In this document: piece after piece, positions 57,702-64,000 of the stretch
How the letters are laid out: each line of letters starts with the position of its first letter
Numbering within the stretch: the stretch's first letter is position 1
NCBI GenBank assembly: GCA_965230625.1
Contig: CBDDLL010000001.1
Span: 4,774,001 to 4,838,000 of the forward strand
DNA length: 64,000 nt
From: Saccharicrinis sp965230625
GTDB lineage: Bacteria > Bacteroidota > Bacteroidia > Bacteroidales > Marinilabiliaceae
Direction: 5' to 3'
Program-made: the position numbers and the translations under genes
Notes under the pieces: generated by a model
What the model saw: the letters and a program-made list of their open reading frames with translations, nothing else
The model's database searches: none
What the model was told of the DNA's origin: nothing

Positions 57702-57967
57702 ATTATATTAAAGTGTTTCAGAAGTTTTACATTCACATATACTTATAGTTAACAATTCGTTAAGTCTAATAATTGTTCTCGTTAGATGAGTTTAAATTGC
57801 CAAAATTTCAATTCATAAGTTTATTTCTACAAAAAAAAAGAAAAATTCTTCCAGTAATTAACTTTTATGATTAGCTCAATTATGTAATCCACCAAATGAT
57901 TCTTTTTTACAACAAAAGATTTTATTTTAGTAATAAAACAAAAGACGAGATAAAACACTCTAAATTT

Positions 57968-58822
57968 ATGAAAACAGTATTAATCACAGGAGTTTCTTCA
58001 GGCATTGGGTACAGCTTAACACAAAGGTTTATTCGAGCTGGTTATAAAGTTATTGGCAGTGTGCGATCAAATTCAAAAGCCACAGAACTAAAAGCTTTAT
58101 TTGGTGAAAATTTTACACCAATTATTTTTGATTTAACTGATTATGAAGCCATAGATAAAGCCTCCGAAAAAGTTAAAAGCATATTGGGAGAGAGCAATCT
58201 CTGTGGTTTAATTAACAATGCAGGCGGAGCCAAAATCGCTCCATTACTTCATGTATCCATGCAAGACTTTAAAAATGCCCTTGAAGTGTTGATCATTAGT
58301 CAACTATATGTAATACAAAAGTTTTCTTCATTACTAATCCCACCCGAGAAGTCGAACACGCCCGTAGGAAGAATTATTAATATTAGTTCCCAAAGTGGGA
58401 TATACGGAAATTTTGGATATGGATGTTACTCTGCAGCAAAGCACGCTTTGGAAGGATTATCAAAAACTTTACATGATGAATTATATAACCTATACAAAAT
58501 AAGGATTATTATTGTTGCCCCTGGCAATGTCAATACTAATTTATGGAATAAACAAAAAAAGGAGCATGTAGAGAAATATAAAGACACTGATTATTACAAT
58601 ATATTAAAAAACAGGGTAAAAAGTTCAACATCAAAGGAAGCATTGGACACAATGGTAGATGTTGAAGATTTCTCTAAGTTATTTTTAACCATTTTTGAAA
58701 AAGAACAACCTGCGCTTAGGTATACTATTAAAAAGTGCAAAATATTGATTGGTAAAACTAAAGCAAGAGCTTGGGAATCCACAGCAATTAGGGAAAAAAT
58801 AATGTCGATAATTACTAGATAA
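57968..58822 (+). CDS. Short-chain dehydrogenase/reductase
   Basis: ATG 57968 (MKTVLITGVSSGIGYSLTQRF) begins right at the Rossmann strand; the frame is open 24 codons further. 284 residues. NAD(P) motif TGVSSGIG, NNAGGAKIAPL, catalytic Ser in IINISSQSGIYG and YxxxK in CYSAAKHALEGL. Classical SDR of about 250 residues with a C-terminal tail. In the cluster it could supply the ketoreduction or oxidation missing from the PKS module, or tailor the product. Transcribed in the same direction as the carrier-MT and PKS genes downstream. Confidence 0.88.
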   Translation: MKTVLITGVSSGIGYSLTQRFIRAGYKVIGSVRSNSKATELKALFGENFTPIIFDLTDYEAIDKASEKVKSILGESNLCGLINNAGGAKIAPLLHVSMQDFKNALEVLIISQLYVIQKFSSLLIPPEKSNTPVGRIINISSQSGIYGNFGYGCYSAAKHALEGLSKTLHDELYNLYKIRIIIVAPGNVNTNLWNKQKKEHVEKYKDTDYYNILKNRVKSSTSKEALDTMVDVEDFSKLFLTIFEKEQPALRYTIKKCKILIGKTKARAWESTAIREKIMSIITR

Positions 58823-58989
58823 CTTTTTTGTATTTACATAATTTGTCTGGATTTTTTCATTCATATAATGATTCATGTCATTAGACATGAAATTCTTAAT
58901 AGAAATAAAAAAAGCAGAATTTCTACTTAAGCGAAGTTGTTTTTTGTCGTATTTTGCATGTAATAGCTAATTAAATTAAAAGTGAAGCC

Positions 58990-60270
58990 ATGCAAGGATC
59001 TTACCAATTAGACAATTTTACAGAGAATAAGGATATTGAAGTTAAACGGCTGAAATCGCAGGTAGAATTGTTTTTTGAAAAAGAGTTCGAAACATATAAG
59101 AAACTTGGACTTAAGGATGGAATGAGCATTATTGAATGCGGAAGTGGCCCCGGTTATTTGATAACCAATATACTCAAACGCTTTCCAAATTGTGAGGCTA
59201 CTGCACTCGAAATAGATCCTTACTTATTCGATATACTTTCAGCAAATTCTGAAGCAGATGGCAAAAAATTGTATAACCCAATACTTGGTTCAATATATGA
59301 TATTGACATGCCTGATAATAGTGCTGATTTTATTGTAACCCGTTTGGTTGTAGAACATCTCCAAGATCCTTACAAAGCTCTTTCGGAATTACATCGTATA
59401 CTAAAACCCAATGGCATACTGATAGTAGTTAGCAACGACTTTGCATACCATGTACTTACTTATCCAGTTATTCCTGAGCTCGACGAGATGTTTAATGCCT
59501 ATATTAAATCCAGGTTTAACGAAGGTGGTAATCCTTTGGTAGGCAGGCAACTTCCAGTTTTTTTTGAACGATCTGGCTTTAGCAATGTTAGTATGGAAAT
59601 AGTAACGGCACACAGCCAGTTAAAAGGTGATCAAGCAATGTTAAATGCCGAAAATGTAAATATTTCGAGATCATTGGTAAGAGAAGGATTTTTAAAAGCT
59701 GAAACGTTGGAAAATCTCCTGGAGAAATGGGTTGAAATGTTAAATACCCCTGACCATGTAATATACCGTCAGTTATTTATCATTGGAGGAAAAAAAGATG
59801 GAAGTACAAGTATAAACTTTGAAGCACTGCATGAAGAGTATACTAAAAATCTTGAAAAGATCAATTCTAAAAGTAATAAACAAAACGGGGCAAAAACAGG
59901 TTTGATTGATATAGACCCGAAAGGTTTGGAATCATTGATCCTGTCGGAATGGGAAAAAGCTTTGAATATTCAAAACATAAGCGTTACAGATAACTTTTTT
60001 GATATTGGCGGAAGCTCGGTCTTAATCCCAGATATCATAACTAATATAGTTGAAAAAACCGGTGCCAGTCTAAAAATATTGGACTTCTTTAAATATTCTA
60101 CAGTAAAAAGTTTAGCTAACAAACTTTTAACAACCCAACCTGCCGATGATCAAGACCAACCAATGAATGCTCCAAGTAAAGAGAGTTTTAGGTCGCGATT
60201 CTCGACAGATGATGAGCAAAAGTCAAAAATAATGGCGCAAAGAAATAAGTTCAAAAACAGAAGAAAGTAA
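58990..60270 (+). CDS. SAM-dependent methyltransferase fused to a carrier protein (MT-ACP)
   Basis: 426 residues. Class I methyltransferase fold at about 40-180: GMSIIECGSGPGYLI (SAM glycine loop), ATALEIDPYLFDIL (acidic end of strand 2), ADFIVTRLVVEHLQDPYKALSEL and RILKPNGILIVVSNDF. A linker (about 270-310) leads to a carrier domain with TDNFFDIGGSSVL, phosphopantetheine Ser343. The C-terminal 35 residues are basic. Ends 6 bp before the PKS-NRPS start, so they are translated together. The carrier may hold the chain that is methylated and then passed to the PKS. Confidence 0.9.
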   Translation: MQGSYQLDNFTENKDIEVKRLKSQVELFFEKEFETYKKLGLKDGMSIIECGSGPGYLITNILKRFPNCEATALEIDPYLFDILSANSEADGKKLYNPILGSIYDIDMPDNSADFIVTRLVVEHLQDPYKALSELHRILKPNGILIVVSNDFAYHVLTYPVIPELDEMFNAYIKSRFNEGGNPLVGRQLPVFFERSGFSNVSMEIVTAHSQLKGDQAMLNAENVNISRSLVREGFLKAETLENLLEKWVEMLNTPDHVIYRQLFIIGGKKDGSTSINFEALHEEYTKNLEKINSKSNKQNGAKTGLIDIDPKGLESLILSEWEKALNIQNISVTDNFFDIGGSSVLIPDIITNIVEKTGASLKILDFFKYSTVKSLANKLLTTQPADDQDQPMNAPSKESFRSRFSTDDEQKSKIMAQRNKFKNRRK

Positions 60271-60276
60271 ATAATC

Positions 60277-63200
60277 ATGAGTTCTACCAAGATGAAAGTT
60301 GACACTGTAGATGGAATAGCCATTGTTGGAATGGCCGGTAAGTTTCCAGGAGTTGAGAACATCTATGAATACTGGGATGCAATTTGCAAAGGGAAAGAAT
60401 TACTTAAACGGTTTACGGATGAAGAGCTAACTGAAAATCAGGTAGATAAAAAAACACTTGAACACAATCATTTTGTACCTGTTAATGGCTTGATTAATAC
60501 TGCTGAGTTTTTCGACTCTTCGTTTTTTGGTTTTACTCCGCGAGAAGCAGATTTAACAGACCCTCAACATAGAAAATTTCTGGAAGTTTGCTATGAGGCT
60601 CTGGAACATGCAGGCCAATCTCCCAACAATTACGAGGGAACCATTGGTGTTTTTGCAGGTTGTAGCATGAACAATTACTTGGTTAAAAACTTACTTCAAT
60701 TTCCTGATTTACTTAGGAATAACGGTGAGTTTCAAACAATAGTAAATAACGACAAGGACTTTCTTACTACAAAAGTATCCTATAAGCTAAATTTAACCGG
60801 TCCCAGCTTTGATATTCAAACAGCTTGTTCTACTTCATTAGTAGCCATTCACGTTGCTTGTCAAAATTTACTTAACTATCAATGTGATATTGCTCTTGGT
60901 GGAGGTTCTTTTATCATGACTCCACGTGGACAAGGTTACATGTATAAAGAAGGCGGTATACAATCACCAGATGGTAGATGCAGACCATTCGATATTAACG
61001 CCAATGGAACTATTTTTGGAGAAGGAGTTGGGGTTGTAACATTAAAACGGCTAGAAGACGCTATTGCTGATAAAGATGAAATTTGGGCTGTTATAAAATC
61101 ATCAGCCATAAATAATGATGGCTATTACAAGATTGGCTATATGGCACCCAGCTCAGATGGTCAGGCTGAAGCTATTTCAATGGCCATGGAGTTTGGAAAT
61201 ATTGACGCTCGAACCATATCATACGTTGAAACTCATGGAACAGGTACAAACTTGGGCGATCCTGTTGAAATAAATGGTTTAACAAGTGTTTACAGAAAAT
61301 ATACACAAGATAAAAACTACTGTGCCATTGGTTCTGTAAAAGCTAATGTAGGTCATTGCGATGTAGCAGCAGGTGTTGCAGGGATTATAAAAACGGCCAT
61401 GGCGCTTAAGTATAAAAAAATACCACCAAGCATTAACTTTAACGAGGCAAACCCCGTATTGGAACTTGAGAATAGTCCGTTTTATGTAAATACAGAATTA
61501 AAAGATTGGGATGTTAATGGTTATCCTAGAAGAGCTGCAATAAGTTCGTTTGGCATTGGTGGTACCAATTCACATTGTATTCTTGAAGAATGGAATGATA
61601 ATGACTCCAAATCAAGCGATAATGATGTGCACATCTTACCATTGTCTGCAAAAAACAAAAAAGCTTTGTATGCAATGGTCGAAAACCTGGTTAACCATCT
61701 GGATACTACGCCACAAAACCTCGAGGACATCGCTCATACTTTGCAAGTTGGTAGAAATGAGTATAATCATAAAGGATTAATATCTGGTAAATCAAAAAAG
61801 GAAATTGTTGATAAATATAGATCTGATAAAAAGAACCTGGTTGTTGGAAAACAAGAAATGGAAGATCCTGCTATTGTATTCTTATTTACCGGACAGGGAA
61901 GTCAGTATGTGAATATGTCCAAGGATCTATATGAATCTTTTGAACTATACAAAAACATTATTGATGATGCACATGACATTTTGATAAAAGATTTTTCTAT
62001 TGACTTGAAAGGTTTATTATTTCATGACATTGGAGATAAAGAGCATCAGCGTAAGGTAAATATGACATCAAACACCCAACCTTTACTATATACCGTTCAG
62101 TACGCTACAGCATGCTTACTAATGGATCTTGGAATATTTCCAGATGCACTTATCGGTCATAGTATTGGTGAGCTTACAGCCGCTGCATTGTCGGGTGTAT
62201 TTACTTTTGAAGATGCCTTATATATAGTTGCTAGTAGGGGTAAAATAATGCAAGCTCAGAAGGAAGGATCAATGCTATCGGTAAACATACCGTCTGAAAA
62301 ACTTAAACCTCATTTAAACGAACATGTTGAATTGGCCTTGCAAAATGCTCCCTCCTACTCTGTTGTATCTGGAACTCACGAAGCCATTTCTGCATTTCAA
62401 GAAGAATTAAATAAGATAGATAGCAGTATCCATTCAACCATCTTAAAAACATCTCATGCTTTTCATTCCAGCCTAATGGATCCTGCGCTTGATGAATTTA
62501 AAAAGGTATTTGACAATATAACGTTCGAAAGTCCTGAGATACCATTAATCTCAAATGTTACTGGTACTTGGATAACAAAAGAACAAGCCTGCTCAGCAGA
62601 TTATTGGGCCGACCACATTCGCTCAACCGTATTATTCTCAAGTGGAGTAAATGAGATACTTCAGTCTGAAAATGAAGTTATTTTTTTTGAAGTAGGACCA
62701 GGTAATTCTTTATCCATGCTACTTTCCCAATTCGAATCAGCTTGTAAATTCAAATCAATATCAACGATAAGACATCCTAAAGTAAAAGAGGACGATAAAA
62801 CATTTTTTCTTAAAGCAGTTTCGCAATATTGGATAACAGGTGGTAAAATTGATTGGAACGAATTGTACCAAGAAGAAGAACGGTATAAGGTTCCATTACC
62901 AACTTATCCTTTCGAAAAACAAAGGCATTGGATTAATCCTCTTGTAAATGTTAATTTTTACAGTGAAACTTCTAATGAAGTCATACCATCTTCTTCCGCA
63001 AGTGATGTGAGTAGCAAAGCTGAACAATCGGAAACAAATTCATCTGCATATCATAGTCGCCCGGATCTAGGGGTAAATTATATTGCCCCTTCAACAAACA
63101 CTGAGCTATTGATAGTTGATATTTGGAAAGAACTGCTGGGGATTGAAGGCATTGGATTAGATGATGACTTCTTTGAACTGGGAGGACATTCCCTGTTAGC

Positions 63201-64000
63201 ATCTCAGCTAATTGTGCGTATCAACGAGTATTTTAATAAAAAACTTCCGCTGGACAGCATCTTTGATTCTCCTACTATCAAATTATTAATTGATAAATAT
63301 AATCTTGAAATAATTGAAAGTGCAATTGAAGAAACCAGTAAGAGAACAACGGATAATGTTAATGGATTATATAAATTAAGCCACGAACAAAAAAGGTTAT
63401 GGATTATCAATAAAATTGAAGAGAATAATCCAGCGTACAATATTCCATTTACTTTCAAACTCACTGGTGATATAAACATTGAAACTCTAAATAAAAGCTT
63501 TAATATTTTACTAGATAGGCATCTCGCATTAAAAAGCTACATAACAAACATTGATAATGAACCAGTTAGCGGTATAAATAACAATATACAAAACATTCGA
63601 TATATCGATCTAATTGAACAAAACCCAACAAATAATAATGCCGATGTTCAAACCATTTTAAGTGAAGACACAAGAAAAAGTTTTGATATTGAAAAAGGAC
63701 CACTCGTTAGAGCTTTATTAATTAAGACAAGTGACAAAGAGTTTGTATTTCATTTGACAGTGCAACACCTTGTATTTGATGGTTGGTCGTGGGGTATTTT
63801 TGCTAAAGAAATAAGTCAAATCTATAACGACACAATTAGTGGTAAAGAGGTTTCGTTAAGAGAACCAGATATTCAATATTTTGATTTTGCCCAATGGCAA
63901 CATGATAGTGTAGAAGAAGGTTCATTAACCATTCAAAAATCCGTTGACTTTTGGAAAGATCAACTAAAAGATATCCCATTAGAAACCTTGTTTCCGTATG
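60277..64000 (+). CDS. Hybrid polyketide synthase / nonribosomal peptide synthetase, 5' part (KS-AT-ACP-C...)
   Basis: Open from ATG 60277 to the right edge (1241 codons). KS about 12-435: DIQTACSTSLVAIH with Cys184, VETHGTGTNLGDP, VKANVGHCDVAAG. AT about 531-830: LFTGQGSQY, active Ser629 in IGHSIGELTAAAL and HAFH near ILKTSHAFHSS, which predicts malonyl-CoA. ACP about 942-1010: FFELGGHSLLASQ with Ser972. No KR, DH or ER between AT and ACP. From about 1029 a condensation domain starts (YKLSHEQKRLWIINK) with QHLVFDG at 1163-1169, so the first His of HHxxxDG is Gln but the catalytic second His1164 is kept. An adenylation domain is expected past the edge. Confidence 0.95.
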   Translation, partial: MSSTKMKVDTVDGIAIVGMAGKFPGVENIYEYWDAICKGKELLKRFTDEELTENQVDKKTLEHNHFVPVNGLINTAEFFDSSFFGFTPREADLTDPQHRKFLEVCYEALEHAGQSPNNYEGTIGVFAGCSMNNYLVKNLLQFPDLLRNNGEFQTIVNNDKDFLTTKVSYKLNLTGPSFDIQTACSTSLVAIHVACQNLLNYQCDIALGGGSFIMTPRGQGYMYKEGGIQSPDGRCRPFDINANGTIFGEGVGVVTLKRLEDAIADKDEIWAVIKSSAINNDGYYKIGYMAPSSDGQAEAISMAMEFGNIDARTISYVETHGTGTNLGDPVEINGLTSVYRKYTQDKNYCAIGSVKANVGHCDVAAGVAGIIKTAMALKYKKIPPSINFNEANPVLELENSPFYVNTELKDWDVNGYPRRAAISSFGIGGTNSHCILEEWNDNDSKSSDNDVHILPLSAKNKKALYAMVENLVNHLDTTPQNLEDIAHTLQVGRNEYNHKGLISGKSKKEIVDKYRSDKKNLVVGKQEMEDPAIVFLFTGQGSQYVNMSKDLYESFELYKNIIDDAHDILIKDFSIDLKGLLFHDIGDKEHQRKVNMTSNTQPLLYTVQYATACLLMDLGIFPDALIGHSIGELTAAALSGVFTFEDALYIVASRGKIMQAQKEGSMLSVNIPSEKLKPHLNEHVELALQNAPSYSVVSGTHEAISAFQEELNKIDSSIHSTILKTSHAFHSSLMDPALDEFKKVFDNITFESPEIPLISNVTGTWITKEQACSADYWADHIRSTVLFSSGVNEILQSENEVIFFEVGPGNSLSMLLSQFESACKFKSISTIRHPKVKEDDKTFFLKAVSQYWITGGKIDWNELYQEEERYKVPLPTYPFEKQRHWINPLVNVNFYSETSNEVIPSSSASDVSSKAEQSETNSSAYHSRPDLGVNYIAPSTNTELLIVDIWKELLGIEGIGLDDDFFELGGHSLLASQLIVRINEYFNKKLPLDSIFDSPTIKLLIDKYNLEIIESAIEETSKRTTDNVNGLYKLSHEQKRLWIINKIEENNPAYNIPFTFKLTGDINIETLNKSFNILLDRHLALKSYITNIDNEPVSGINNNIQNIRYIDLIEQNPTNNNADVQTILSEDTRKSFDIEKGPLVRALLIKTSDKEFVFHLTVQHLVFDGWSWGIFAKEISQIYNDTISGKEVSLREPDIQYFDFAQWQHDSVEEGSLTIQKSVDFWKDQLKDIPLETLFPY

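Overview
The window is AT-rich chromosomal DNA from a Bacteroidota bacterium, probably a marine or anaerobic Bacteroidia/Marinilabiliales-type organism (inference). The evidence is secreted proteins with type IX secretion (T9SS) C-terminal sorting domains, a PPi-dependent phosphofructokinase of the long form, a tmRNA with tag GENNYALAA, OmpP1/FadL and 7TM-DISM proteins, and a TAnnTTTG-type promoter before the tmRNA. No rRNA, tRNA or CRISPR array was seen; the only stable RNA gene found is tmRNA.

Layout. (1) 1-11490, all on the minus strand: the start of a very large secreted protein (Fn3-like repeats plus a formylglycine-generating-enzyme-like domain), three paralogous T9SS-exported parallel beta-helix proteins that are mosaics of one another, and an ECF sigma factor operon (sigma, single-pass membrane protein, outer-membrane barrel) whose last gene ends 37 bp before the first beta-helix gene on the same strand. 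(2) 11808-16048: a radical SAM/SPASM enzyme with a tiny ORF before it, a small lipoprotein, a complete IS4-family element with a 13-bp target duplication, and an AlkD-like protein. (3) 16121-24568: housekeeping genes (PPi-PFK, methylglyoxal synthase, SGNH lipoprotein plus FadL-like porin, a saccharopine/alanine dehydrogenase-like enzyme) and tmRNA. (4) 24569-30300: a gene-poor accessory region after tmRNA with possible gene relics, an FRG-domain protein, a complete IS1182-family element inserted just before it, a two-TM coiled-coil protein and a transposase relic. (5) 30313-36726: a mannoside locus of two GT4 glycosyltransferases (one frameshifted) and two GH130 proteins. (6) 37179-47778: a perfect 26-bp-arm hairpin, a PerR-like/rubredoxin-GltB-like/rubrerythrin operon, a BASS transporter, a two-kinase signalling operon with a polytopic membrane protein, a cluster of small hairpins and a DUF1361 protein. 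(7) 48294-64000: a biosynthetic gene cluster that runs off the right edge. It holds an Sfp-type PPTase, an AsnB-type amidotransferase, a discrete ACP, a PP-loop ATPase, an MBOAT/SGNH pair, alpha/beta hydrolases, an SDR, a methyltransferase-carrier protein and a hybrid PKS-NRPS (KS-AT-ACP-C...).

The genes of region 7 fit one assembly line. The PPTase would activate the carrier proteins, the AsnB/ACP/PP-loop trio looks suited to making an amide or other nitrogen- or sulfur-modified acyl-ACP, and the PKS-NRPS would extend with malonyl-CoA and then an amino acid. This is the most likely place in the window for an undescribed system. The GT4/GH130 locus, which has no Sus-type import genes beside it, is the second.
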